Part shown: positions 14,852 through 23,309 of the stretch, piece after piece
Layout of the letters: each line of letters begins with the position of its first letter
Numbering within the stretch: the stretch's first letter is position 1
Assembly: GCA_963829845.1 (NCBI GenBank)
Contig: CAWHKD010000009.1
Location: 1-24,667 of the forward strand
Origin: Gaiellasilicea sp963829845
GTDB lineage: Bacteria; Actinomycetota; Thermoleophilia; Gaiellales; Gaiellaceae
Length of the DNA: 24,667 bases
Direction: 5' to 3'
Made by a program: the position numbers and the translations under genes
The notes under the pieces: model-generated
Database searches by the model: none
Seen by the model: only the letters and a program-made list of their open reading frames with translations
Told to the model about the DNA's origin: nothing

Positions 14852-14857
14852 ACGCTA
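14852..14857 (-). promoter_or_regulatory. Candidate -10 box of xdhC (leaderless)
   Basis: Minus strand TAGCGT, then 6 nt, then GTG 14845. The same hexamer and spacing occur before the EamA gene at 18920. Confidence 0.5.
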
Positions 14858-14929
14858 GCCGCTCCCGGGATGGTTCGGAACCGGCTCGGCCGGGGAGAAC
14901 CCTGGTTGCAACCGAGGAAAGGGGTTCTC

Positions 14930-15118
14930 GTGGACAAGGATCGGATCGAAGGCAACGTCAAGGAAGCGAAGGGAAAGGTCACCGGCGACGAGGAGCTCGA
15001 GCGCGAGGGCGAGGCGCAGGGCGCCTGGGGCAAGGCGAAGGACAGCGTCGACGACGCGTGGGAGAAGACGAAGGACGCCGCCGACGACGCGAAGGACGCC
15101 GTCGACAAGCGCGTCTAG
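14930..15118 (+). CDS. CsbD-like stress protein
   Basis: 62 residues, highly charged and helical, beginning 'VDKDRIEGNVKEAKGKVTGDEELEREG', the hallmark of the CsbD family (a small general-stress protein in Bacillus under sigma-B; molecular role unknown). The GTG at 14930 is preceded by GAGGAAAGGGG (14914-14924) at 5-nt spacing. The in-frame upstream extension to 14870 lacks family similarity and is rejected. The C-terminal half is a K/D/A heptad-like helix ('DDAWEKTKDAADDAKDAVDK'). It converges on the MFS gene with a CTAG stop overlap. Confidence 0.9.
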   Translation: MDKDRIEGNVKEAKGKVTGDEELEREGEAQGAWGKAKDSVDDAWEKTKDAADDAKDAVDKRV

Positions 15119-16392
15119 ACCCGACTCGGATCGACCGAAGGCGCCCCTGATGGGGCGCCTTCGGCGTTCTCCGGCAGCTCCCGGAGCCCGAGGATGGGCG
15201 ACGGGATCAGCCAGAGCACGCCGAGCAACGCGCCGGTGGTCGCGATCCAGAGCGTCTCGCGGAGTCCGATCCAGCTGCCGAGCGCTCCTCCCACGAGTGC
15301 CCCGAGTGGGCGCACGCCGTAGTTGACGACCATGTAGCCGCCCGAGACGCGCGATCGGAGCCGGTCGGGGACGACGGCGGCCGCGATCGCGCCGGCACTG
15401 ATGTCGAGCATCATCACGCCGAAGCCGCAGCCGAACTCGGCGAGGAAGAGGCAGGCGAGGATCACCCACTCGGGTCCCTGGGCGAGCGGAACGAGCAGCA
15501 GCGGAGCCGGGAAGAGGACGCAGCCGAGCGCGAACGCGGGGCCGACGCCGATCCAGCGGGTAAAGCGGCCGGTGACGAGGGCGCCGAGGACGCCGCCGAC
15601 CGCTGCGGCGCCGAGCACGAGCCCGAGCGTCGCCGGCGAGACGCCGAGCTCGTTCGTCGCATAGAGGATGAAGAGCGCGGCGAAGACAAAGTTGAAGAAG
15701 TTGATTGTCGCGGTTGCGCCGAGCGCGGCCCGGATGATCGGACTGCCGAAGACCCAGCGAACACCAGCGACGACATGGCCCTCCCCGGGCGTCTCGGTCG
15801 CCGGCTCGTCGGCGTCGACGGATCGGAGGATCAGGGCAGAGATGACGTACGAGCACGCGTCGACGACGAGTGTCACGGGCGCCGAGATGGCCTGCACGAG
15901 CAGACCGCCGACGCTCGGGCCGACGATGTAGGAGAGTGCGCGGCTGCCGTGCATGATCGAGCCGCCTTCGACGAGCCGCTCGCGTGGGACGAGCGCGGGG
16001 TAGAAGGCGCTGTAGGAGACGTGGAAGAGGACGGTCAGCGTCCCCATCAGGAACGCGACGACGAGCATGTGCGGGAACGTGAGCGCGTCGAACGCGTACG
16101 CGACGGGGATCGACCCGATCAGCAGCGCCCGGCCGACGTCGGTCACGATCATCGTCTGCCGCTTGCGCGCACGGCGGTCGGCCCAGGCACCCGCGTGCAG
16201 TGAGAACAGGAGGTTCGGCAGCAGCTCGGCGGCGACGAGATAGCCCATCTGTGCCGCGTTCGCGTCGAGCACGAGGACGGCGACGAGCGGCAGCGCGATC
16301 AGGCTGACCTGGTCGCCGACGAGCGACACGGTCTGGCCGGCCCAGAAGCGCCTGAAGGTCGGGCTCTCGCGCAGGAGCGGCGGGATCAGCAC
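15115..16392 (-). CDS. MFS transporter (EntS/MFS_3-like exporter)
   Basis: 425 residues with about 12 membrane helices. Diagnostic pieces: 'FRRFWAGQTVSLVGDQVSLIALPL' at helix 1, the loop 'AGAWADRRARKRQTMIVTD' (MFS signature between helices 2 and 3), and 'FYPALVPRERLVEGGSI', typical of the MFS_3 efflux group (enterobactin or macrolide exporters). The substrate is not predictable. The start is placed at GTG 16392 because a TAGGGT box lies 8 nt upstream and the family begins with 'LLRESPTFRRFWAGQ'; the longer frame to 16542 would run through the neighbouring promoter. Its last codons contain a strong hairpin that also serves the convergent csbD-like gene. Confidence 0.87.
   Translation of the reverse strand: MLIPPLLRESPTFRRFWAGQTVSLVGDQVSLIALPLVAVLVLDANAAQMGYLVAAELLPNLLFSLHAGAWADRRARKRQTMIVTDVGRALLIGSIPVAYAFDALTFPHMLVVAFLMGTLTVLFHVSYSAFYPALVPRERLVEGGSIMHGSRALSYIVGPSVGGLLVQAISAPVTLVVDACSYVISALILRSVDADEPATETPGEGHVVAGVRWVFGSPIIRAALGATATINFFNFVFAALFILYATNELGVSPATLGLVLGAAAVGGVLGALVTGRFTRWIGVGPAFALGCVLFPAPLLLVPLAQGPEWVILACLFLAEFGCGFGVMMLDISAGAIAAAVVPDRLRSRVSGGYMVVNYGVRPLGALVGGALGSWIGLRETLWIATTGALLGVLWLIPSPILGLRELPENAEGAPSGAPSVDPSRV
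15135..15164 (+). terminator. Strong hairpin after the CsbD-like gene, inside MFS coding sequence
   Basis: Perfect 13-bp arms CCGAAGGCGCCCC (15135-15147) and GGGGCGCCTTCGG (15152-15164) with a TGAT loop, 16 bp after the csbD-like stop. On the opposite strand these bases encode the tail of the MFS protein, so a terminator sequence is overlapped with coding DNA. Confidence 0.7.
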
Positions 16393-16400
16393 GGCCGCGG

Positions 16401-16486
16401 ACCCTAGAGGCTTGATGCGGAGCTTGGCGCGCTGTGGGGCCGTTCCACAGACCCGCTCAGGTTCCGCATCAGGCCTCTTGTAGCCT
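16401..16486. promoter_or_regulatory. Shared inverted element between divergent MFS and EamA transporter genes
   Basis: Arms AGAGGCTTGATGCGGA (16406-16421) and TCCGCATCAGGCCTCT (16463-16478) are inverted copies with one mismatch in 16. A smaller inverted repeat CTGTGG/CCACAG (16432-16437, 16445-16450) lies between them. Each arm ends at a -10-like box: TAGGGT for MFS (16406-16401) and TAGCCT for EamA (16481-16486). From arm to start codon is 13 and 14 nt respectively, so both promoters carry the same upstream element at the same place. Confidence 0.7.
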
Positions 16487-16492
16487 CGCCCG

Positions 16493-17353
16493 ATGCCCGC
16501 GCTGCTCGCCCTGATCGCCGTCACGGCGGTCTGGGGCTTCACCTTCGTTCAGGTCAAGGACGCCGTCGAGCTCTATCCGCTGTTCGCGTTCCTGGCCGTG
16601 CGCTTCCTGATTGCCTCCGCGGTGCTCGCCGTCCCCGCCAAGGGCCGGATGGGCTCCCTCGGCAGGCCCGGCTGGGTCGCGGGCGCCTCGCTCGGCCTGC
16701 TGCTCGCGCTGGGGTACGCGCTCCAGACGGCGGGGCTCGAGCGGACGACCGTCTCGAGCGCGGGCTTCATCACCGGCCTCTACGTCGTCTTCACGCCGCT
16801 GCTCGGACTGCTCCTCTTCCGAACGCGGGTCGGCCGGGCGGTGTGGCTCGGCGTCGTGCTCTCCGTCGCCGGGCTGGCGCTGCTTTCGGGGGTCGGCGCC
16901 GGCGATTCGGCCGGTGACTTGCTGGTGCTCGCCGGCTCGGCCGCCTACTCACTCCAGATCGTGCTGATGGAGCGCTACGCGCCGCGCTACGACCCGGTCG
17001 CGTTCACGCAGGCGGAGATGCTGGCCGCGTTCGCGGGCTTCGCCGTGGTCACCGTCGCGCTCGGCCAGGTCGAGCTGCCGCGCGGGTGGACGGTGTGGAG
17101 CGCGCTGATCGTCACCGGCGTCTTCGCGAGCGCATTGGCCTTCCTCGTCCAGACCTGGGCGCAACGCCGGACGAGCGCCACCAAGACCGCGCTCGCGTTC
17201 GCGATGGAACCCGTCTTCGCGGGCATCTTCGGCTTCTGGCTCGCCGGCGACCGCCTCGGCGCACTCGGCTGGGCCGGCTGCGCCCTGATCATGTCCGGGA
17301 TTCTCGTCGCCGAGCCGGAGGCGGGACGGACGCTACGTCGGCTGCTCCGCTGA
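16493..17353 (+). CDS. EamA/DMT-family transporter
   Basis: 286 residues with ten predicted helices in two EamA repeats. It opens 'LLALIAVTAVWGFTFVQVKDAV', the typical start of drug/metabolite transporters, with the second repeat from about residue 140 ('DLLVLAGSAAYSLQIVLMERYA'). 'GLERTTVSSAGFITGLYVVFTPLL' and the final 'TKTALAFAMEPVFAGIFGFWLAGDRLG' are characteristic. Direction and substrate are unknown; relatives export amino acids or metabolites. The ATG has a TAGCCT box 6 nt upstream and no Shine-Dalgarno, suggesting a leaderless mRNA. It is divergent from the MFS exporter. The 3' end overlaps the convergent small membrane protein by 21 bp. Confidence 0.9.
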   Translation: MPALLALIAVTAVWGFTFVQVKDAVELYPLFAFLAVRFLIASAVLAVPAKGRMGSLGRPGWVAGASLGLLLALGYALQTAGLERTTVSSAGFITGLYVVFTPLLGLLLFRTRVGRAVWLGVVLSVAGLALLSGVGAGDSAGDLLVLAGSAAYSLQIVLMERYAPRYDPVAFTQAEMLAAFAGFAVVTVALGQVELPRGWTVWSALIVTGVFASALAFLVQTWAQRRTSATKTALAFAMEPVFAGIFGFWLAGDRLGALGWAGCALIMSGILVAEPEAGRTLRRLLR

Positions 17354-17749
17354 CGTCGGGAGCACGGCCGGCCTGCGTCGCCACAGGGTCACGCCGAGCC
17401 CGAGGGCCACGATCGCAGTCCCGACGATGCCGACCTCGCCTTCGAACCAGCCGTCCACGGGAACGATCTCCTTCAGCACACCCTCGAGGACGACGAAGCC
17501 GACGAGCGTCACGACCACACCCAACGGGAGACCGACGTAGCCGAGCCAGCGCCCCCGCTTACGCAGGAGTACGAAGCCGCTCGCGGCACCGGCGACGACG
17601 AGCGCGACGACGCCGATGAAGAATGCGATCCCGACCAGCCCTCCGCTCGTGTCGCTGCCGCCGTTCTCGGCGATCAGCGCCACCTTGACCAGCCAGACGA
17701 CGCCGGCGACGAGCCACGCCCACATGGCAACACGAAGTGCAGCTTGCAT
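17333..17749 (-). CDS. Four-helix membrane protein of unknown function
   Basis: 138 residues. Four hydrophobic segments (about 8-27, 38-63, 71-92, 105-124) with short polar loops and a basic-then-polar C-terminus. The start is supported by AAGGGG 4-5 nt ahead of ATG 17749 (minus strand). I do not recognise a family. It overlaps the end of the EamA gene on the opposite strand by 21 bp, and lies between it and the aminopeptidase. Confidence 0.7.
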   Translation of the reverse strand: MQAALRVAMWAWLVAGVVWLVKVALIAENGGSDTSGGLVGIAFFIGVVALVVAGAASGFVLLRKRGRWLGYVGLPLGVVVTLVGFVVLEGVLKEIVPVDGWFEGEVGIVGTAIVALGLGVTLWRRRPAVLPTSAEQPT

Positions 17750-17800
17750 GAGACCCCTTTTCGCTCGGAGAACCTCAGCGGAGTGTAGGTCTAGGAACGG

Positions 17801-18886
17801 TCAGATCAACCAGGCGCCGTCGCGCTGGACGGGCTCGCCGTCGACGGAGATCTCGCCGCCGGGTCGCAGGTCCTTGACCATGTCCCAGTGGACGGCGCTC
17901 TCGTTCTTGCCGCCCGTGTACGTGTAGCTCGCGCCGACGGCGAGGTGAACGGTTCCGTCGATCTTCTCGTCGAAGAGGACGTTGCGCGTGAACCTCGTGA
18001 TCCGCGGATTGCAGCCGAGGCCGAGCTCGCCCAGCCGGCTGGCGCCCTCGTCGGTGGCGAGGATCTGCTTCAGGAACTCCTCACCCTCGTCCGCGGAGGC
18101 CTCGACCACACGGCCCTCGCGGAAGACGAGCCGCACACCGACGACGTCGTGGCCCAGGTACACGGCCGGGAACTCCGCGTATGTGATCACGCCCTCGGCC
18201 GAGTCCTCGACGGGGCTGTAGAAGACCTCGCCGTCCGGCATGTTGCGGAACCCGGCCGAGACGACGCCCTCGCGCCCGTCGATCCCGAGCGTCAAGTCGG
18301 TCTCCGCCCCGACGATGTGCACCGAGTCGGCGCGGTCGAAGCGCTCCTTGATCTCGCCCATCCGCTCCTCCTCGGCGTCCCAGTCGAGCAAGCAGGCGTC
18401 GTAGACGAAGTCTTGGTACTCGGGGAGCGTCATGCCCGCCTCCGCCGCGGCGGCCTCGGTCGGGTACTCGACGAGCGCCCAGCGGACGTCGAGCGCACGG
18501 GCGCGGCGGCTCGCGGGCTCGCCGGCACGCTGGAGCAGCTTCCGCCGCTCCGGGTCGAGCTGTGAGCCGGCGTAGACATCCTCCGGCGCGCGGATCGTCA
18601 GCCGGGCGTCCTCGTTCGCGACCTGGTAGCTCTCGATCGCCGACAGCTCGCCGAGCAGCTCGAGCGGCGCCTCGAGCGCCCAGTCGAGGTCGGCGCGAAA
18701 GCGCTCGGGTCCCCAGTTGATCCGGGGCAGGTAGTACGCGCCGCGGCGGGCGATCGCGCCCGCGACCTCGCGGACGAGCGGGCGCGCGAGCGGCGTCGCG
18801 CGGACGGAGACCTGCCAGCCCGGCTGCACGTCGAGGCACCGATTGACCATCAGCTCGGCCAACTCGCGTACGCGCGGATCATCCAC
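17801..18886 (-). CDS. M29-family aminopeptidase (thermophilic metalloprotease type)
   Basis: 361 residues, the size of AmpS/aminopeptidase T enzymes, which are cytosolic dimetal exopeptidases. Family features: 'LAELMVNRCLDVQPGWQV' near the start; 'NMPDGEVFYSPVEDSAEG' with a metal-ligand Glu; 'RLGELGLGCNPRITRFTRNVLFDEKIDGTVHLAVG' with a Glu ligand and H314; Tyr at 321 or 323; and 'NESAVHWDMVKDL' with H333 and D335. The active-site set appears complete. GTG 18886 (V-D-D-P-R-V) is chosen over the inner ATG because of the alignment at the N-terminus and a TACGAT box 8 nt upstream. It shares a very short promoter region with the divergent EamA gene at 18920. Confidence 0.92.
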   Translation of the reverse strand: MDDPRVRELAELMVNRCLDVQPGWQVSVRATPLARPLVREVAGAIARRGAYYLPRINWGPERFRADLDWALEAPLELLGELSAIESYQVANEDARLTIRAPEDVYAGSQLDPERRKLLQRAGEPASRRARALDVRWALVEYPTEAAAAEAGMTLPEYQDFVYDACLLDWDAEEERMGEIKERFDRADSVHIVGAETDLTLGIDGREGVVSAGFRNMPDGEVFYSPVEDSAEGVITYAEFPAVYLGHDVVGVRLVFREGRVVEASADEGEEFLKQILATDEGASRLGELGLGCNPRITRFTRNVLFDEKIDGTVHLAVGASYTYTGGKNESAVHWDMVKDLRPGGEISVDGEPVQRDGAWLI

Positions 18887-18894
18887 GGCGGCGG

Positions 18895-18913
18895 ATCGTA
18901 ATCGCTGTAGCGT
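18895..18913. promoter_or_regulatory. Overlapping divergent promoters of aminopeptidase and EamA genes
   Basis: Minus strand TACGAT (18900-18895) lies 8 nt before GTG 18886; plus strand TAGCGT (18908-18913) lies 6 nt before GTG 18920. The two start codons are only 33 bp apart, so each polymerase footprint covers the other's start site and firing should be mutually exclusive. Confidence 0.5.
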
Positions 18914-18919
18914 TGAAAC

Positions 18920-19765
18920 GTGGACGCGGTCGTGCTCGCGCTCGCATCGGCCGCGCTCTTCGGCTCGATGACGGTGGCGCTCCGGTTCGCGCTCGCGCGA
19001 CAGCCGGATGCGGAGGCGGGCGCCCTGCACACGATCGCGGCGGCGCTGCTCGTGACGCTGCCGTTTGTCGTCGCCCACGAAATCGACCTCACCGGGATCT
19101 GGCCGTTCCTGCTCGCGGGCGTGCTCGGGCCGGGCTGCTCGCAGCTCCTCTTCACCCTCGCCGTCCGCGACGCCGGACCGTCGCGCACCTCGGTCACCGT
19201 CGGCACCGCGCCGCTCTTCTCGGTCGCGATCGCGCTGGTCCTCCTCGACGAGCCGGCGAAGGCGGGCGTGATCGTGGGCGCGATCCTGATCGTGACGGGC
19301 GGGATCCTGCTCGTCCGCGAGCCCGGCCGGCCCGAGCACGTGAAGTGGATCGGGCTCGGCTACGCGCTCGCGGCGACGATCGTCTTCGCGGTGCGCGACA
19401 ACCTCGTCCGGCACCTCTCACTCGATACCGACGTCGAGCCGGCACTGGCCGCCGCGGCGACGCTCTTCGCCGGTGGCGTCACCGTGGCGGCGTGGCTGCT
19501 GCTCTCGCGGCGTCGACTTCCGGCCGGCGGCTTCCGCGCCTTCGTCCTGCCTGGCGTGCTCTTCGGGCTCTCCTATGTCTGCCTCTTCGAGGCCTACTAC
19601 CGCGGCCGCGTCTCGGTCGTCTCGCCGCTCGTCGCGACGGAGTCGCTCTGGGGCGTCGCGCTCTCGGCCCTCCTGCTGCGGCGGCACGAGCTCGTCGGCC
19701 CGCGCCTCTTCGCAGGCGCCGCCCTTGTCGTCCTCGGCGGCGCTTTGATCGCGGTCTTCCGCTGA
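18920..19765 (+). CDS. EamA/DMT-family transporter
   Basis: 281 residues, ten hydrophobic helices in two repeats ('LASAALFGSMTVALRFAL' at the start, second repeat from about 145: 'IGLGYALAATIVFAVRDNLV'). End-of-repeat signatures 'TSVTVGTAPLFSVAIALVLLDEP' and 'SPLVATESLWGVALSALLLRRHE' are typical. Substrate unknown. It is only distantly similar to the EamA protein at 16493, so not a recent duplicate. GTG start with TAGCGT exactly 6 nt upstream; no Shine-Dalgarno. The stop lies 68 bp before dnaK, whose promoter lies in that gap. Confidence 0.88.
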   Translation: MDAVVLALASAALFGSMTVALRFALARQPDAEAGALHTIAAALLVTLPFVVAHEIDLTGIWPFLLAGVLGPGCSQLLFTLAVRDAGPSRTSVTVGTAPLFSVAIALVLLDEPAKAGVIVGAILIVTGGILLVREPGRPEHVKWIGLGYALAATIVFAVRDNLVRHLSLDTDVEPALAAAATLFAGGVTVAAWLLLSRRRLPAGGFRAFVLPGVLFGLSYVCLFEAYYRGRVSVVSPLVATESLWGVALSALLLRRHELVGPRLFAGAALVVLGGALIAVFR

Positions 19766-19778
19766 TTCTCTGATCTGA

Positions 19779-19818
19779 TACGCTGGCGCTCAGATTTCTT
19801 GACGTAAGCACACTCAGC
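19779..19818 (+). promoter_or_regulatory. dnaK operon promoter with degenerate HAIR (HspR) operator
   Basis: TGATACGCT gives an extended -10 (TACGCT, 19779-19784). Downstream, CTTGACG-N7-ACTCAGC (19798-19818) matches the HspR operator CTTGAGT-N7-ACTCAAG at 10 of 14 positions with the exact 7-bp spacer. It falls between the likely transcription start and the dnaK ATG, so a bound HspR would block elongation or initiation. hspR is the fourth gene of the same operon, giving the known feedback arrangement. Confidence 0.6.
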
Positions 19819-19833
19819 AAGAAGGAGACGCAG

Positions 19834-21747
19834 ATGGCAAAGACAATCGGAATCGACCTCGGCACCACGAACAGCTGCATGGCGGTGCTCGAGGGCGGCG
19901 AGCCGACCGTGATCCCGAACGCCGAGGGCGGACGCACGACGCCGTCCGTGGTCGCGTTCACGAAGGACGGTCAGCGGCTCGTCGGCGCCCCTGCGCGGCG
20001 CCAGCAGGTGACGAACCCGCAGAACACGATCTTCTCGATCAAGCGCTTCATGGGCCGCAAGTGGGACGAGGTCTCGGAAGAGATGACGATGATCCCGTAC
20101 GAGGTCACGAAGGGCGACAACGGCGACGCGCGCGTCAAGACGGACGACAAGGAGTTCGCGCCGCCGGAGATCAGCGCGATGATCCTGCAGAAGCTGAAGG
20201 CCGACGCCGAGGCCTATCTCGGCCAGCCGGTCACCGACGCGGTGGTCACCGTCCCGGCCTACTTCAACAACGCCCAGCGCGAGGCGACGAAGGACGCCGG
20301 CAAGATCGCCGGCCTGAACGTGCTCCGGATCGTCAACGAGCCGACCGCGGCCGCGCTCGCGTACGGGCTCGACAAGGAGGGCGGCGACCAGACGATCCTC
20401 GTCTTCGACCTCGGCGGCGGCACCTTCGACGTGTCCGTGCTCGAGCTCGGCGAGGGCGTCTTCGAGGTCAAGTCGACGAACGGCGACAACCACCTCGGCG
20501 GCGACAACTTCGACAAGGCGATCGTCGACTGGATGGTCGCGGAGTTCAAGCGCGACCAGGGGATCGATCTCGCGACCGACAAGATGGCGCTGCAGCGGCT
20601 GTACGAGGCCGCCGAGAAGGCGAAGATCGAGCTCTCGTCGACGATGACCACGCAGATCAACCTGCCCTTCGTCACCGCAACGCAGGAGGGCCCGAAGCAC
20701 CTCGACCTGCAGCTGACCCGCGCCAAGCTCGGCGAGATCACTGCCGACCTCGTCGCCCGCACCGTCGGGCCGACGAAGCAGGCGCTGGCCGACGCCGGCC
20801 TCGACCCGGCCGGAATCGACCACGTCGTCCTGGTCGGCGGGATGACCCGCATGCCGGCGGTGCAGGAGCAGGTCAAGGAGCTGCTCGGCAAGGAGCCGCA
20901 CAAGGGCGTCAACCCGGACGAGGTCGTCGCCGTCGGCGCGGCCATCCAGGGCGGTGTCCTCAAGGGCGAGGTCAAGGACGTGCTCCTGCTCGACGTCACC
21001 CCGCTGAGCCTCGGGATCGAGACCAAGGGCGGCGTCTTCACGAAGCTGATCGACCGGAACACGACGATCCCGACCCGGAAGGCGGAGACGTTCTCGACCG
21101 CCGAGGACAACCAGCCGTCGGTCGAGATCCACGTGCTCCAGGGCGAGTCCGAGATGGCGACCTACAACAAGACCCTCGGCAAGTTCCAGCTCGTCGGCAT
21201 CCCGCCGGCGCCGCGGGGCATGCCGCAGATCGAGGTCGGGTTCGACATCGACGCGAACGGGATCATCCACGTGAACGCGAAGGATCTCGGCACCGGCAAC
21301 GAGCAGCAGATCCGAATCGAGGGCGGCTCCGGCCTCTCCGAGGACGAGGTGCAGCGGATGGTCTCGGAGGCCGAGGCGCATGCGGACGAGGCGCACAAGC
21401 TGCGCGAGCTCGCCGATGCGCGCAACACGGCCGAGCAGCTCGCGTACCAGACCGAAAACACGCTCAAGGAGCATCGCGACAAGCTCGACGAGTCCGAGGC
21501 CTCGACGATCGAGGGCCGGATCATGGAGCTGCGCGGCGCGCTCGAGTCGACGGACGTGAACGAGATCCGGCAGAGGACGGACGCCCTCAACGAGGCGTCG
21601 CGGAAGCTGGCTGAGTTGCTTTACGCGCAGGCGAGCGCCCAGGCGCAGTCGCAGGCACCGGGTAACGGCGACGCACCCGTCGAGGACGAGGTCGTCGAGG
21701 ACGCCGACTACGAGGTGATCGACGAGGAAGAGGCGAAGACGTCGTGA
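19834..21747 (+). CDS. dnaK: Hsp70 chaperone DnaK
   Basis: 637 residues, full length. It binds exposed hydrophobic segments in an ATP-controlled cycle with DnaJ and GrpE. Nucleotide-binding motifs: 'GIDLGTTNSCMAV' (phosphate 1), 'VFDLGGGTFDVSVLELG' (phosphate 2) and 'VLVGGMTRMPAVQE' (adenosine). The interdomain linker is 'VKDVLLLDVTPLSLGIET', followed by the substrate domain and a helical lid. The tail ends in acidic 'DADYEVIDEEEAKTS', as in actinobacterial DnaK. AAGGAG at 19822-19827 is well spaced from ATG 19834. Its stop overlaps the GrpE GTG by 4 bp. Confidence 0.98.
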   Translation: MAKTIGIDLGTTNSCMAVLEGGEPTVIPNAEGGRTTPSVVAFTKDGQRLVGAPARRQQVTNPQNTIFSIKRFMGRKWDEVSEEMTMIPYEVTKGDNGDARVKTDDKEFAPPEISAMILQKLKADAEAYLGQPVTDAVVTVPAYFNNAQREATKDAGKIAGLNVLRIVNEPTAAALAYGLDKEGGDQTILVFDLGGGTFDVSVLELGEGVFEVKSTNGDNHLGGDNFDKAIVDWMVAEFKRDQGIDLATDKMALQRLYEAAEKAKIELSSTMTTQINLPFVTATQEGPKHLDLQLTRAKLGEITADLVARTVGPTKQALADAGLDPAGIDHVVLVGGMTRMPAVQEQVKELLGKEPHKGVNPDEVVAVGAAIQGGVLKGEVKDVLLLDVTPLSLGIETKGGVFTKLIDRNTTIPTRKAETFSTAEDNQPSVEIHVLQGESEMATYNKTLGKFQLVGIPPAPRGMPQIEVGFDIDANGIIHVNAKDLGTGNEQQIRIEGGSGLSEDEVQRMVSEAEAHADEAHKLRELADARNTAEQLAYQTENTLKEHRDKLDESEASTIEGRIMELRGALESTDVNEIRQRTDALNEASRKLAELLYAQASAQAQSQAPGNGDAPVEDEVVEDADYEVIDEEEAKTS

Positions 21748-22259
21748 CCGATCAGCCTCTCGAGCCTCGCCTCGAGGAAGAGGAGCAGGAGGAGCTCGTC
21801 GAGGAGCCGGCCGCGGAGGAGTCCGCGCCGGCTCCGGACGAGTCTGCGCCGGCTCCGGACGAGTCCTACCTCCGCCTCGCCGCGGACTTCGACAACTACC
21901 GCAAGCGCGTCGCGCGCGAGCAGGTCGAGTGGACCAGCCGCGCGAACGAACGGCTCCTGAACGAGCTCCTACCGGTGCTCGACGATCTCGAGCGCGCGCT
22001 CGAGGCGGCCGCGGAGCACGAGGAGGTGAAGCTGGAAGAGGGCGTTCGGCTCGTCCACCGCTCGCTGCTCGGGCTCGTCGAGCGCCACGGGCTCTCCGAG
22101 ATCGAGACGGACGGCGTCTTCGACCCGCACGTTCACGAGGCGCTGCTCGCGCAGCCCGGCGAGGGGGCGGAGGAGGGATCGGTGCTACAGGTGCTGCAGA
22201 AGGGCTACCGGCTCGGGGACAAGGTGCTCCGGCCGGCGAGGGTGATCGTGGCGGAGTAG
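21744..22259 (+). CDS. grpE: Nucleotide exchange factor GrpE
   Basis: 171 residues from GTG 21744 (GTGA overlap with dnaK). It releases ADP from DnaK. An acidic, low-complexity N-terminus (E-rich, with a two-copy S-A-P-A-P-D-E repeat) precedes the coiled-coil 'YLRLAADFDNYRKRVAREQ' and the beta domain with 'GVFDPHVHEALL', 'VLQVLQKGYRLGDKVLRPARVIVAE', the standard GrpE ending. Its TAG is directly followed by the dnaJ ATG. Confidence 0.97.
   Translation: MTDQPLEPRLEEEEQEELVEEPAAEESAPAPDESAPAPDESYLRLAADFDNYRKRVAREQVEWTSRANERLLNELLPVLDDLERALEAAAEHEEVKLEEGVRLVHRSLLGLVERHGLSEIETDGVFDPHVHEALLAQPGEGAEEGSVLQVLQKGYRLGDKVLRPARVIVAE
21822..21863 (+). repeat. 21-bp tandem duplication in grpE
   Basis: Two adjacent 21-bp units (21822-21842, 21843-21863) differ by one base (TCC versus TCT) and encode S-A-P-A-P-D-E twice in the disordered acidic N-terminus. 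The near identity suggests a recent slippage duplication. Confidence 0.75.

Positions 22260-23308
<1,049 letters not shown>

Positions 23309-23309
<1 letters not shown>

Noticed and set aside
16393..16542. N-terminal extension of the MFS protein to 16542
   Set aside because: It would run through the shared promoter and into the start of the divergent EamA gene; the family starts near GTG 16392.
19597..21474. 625-codon open frame antisense to dnaK
   Set aside because: The sense strand is an unmistakable DnaK. Long antisense frames opposite dnaK are a known artefact of codon bias in GC-rich genomes, and this translation has no protein character.
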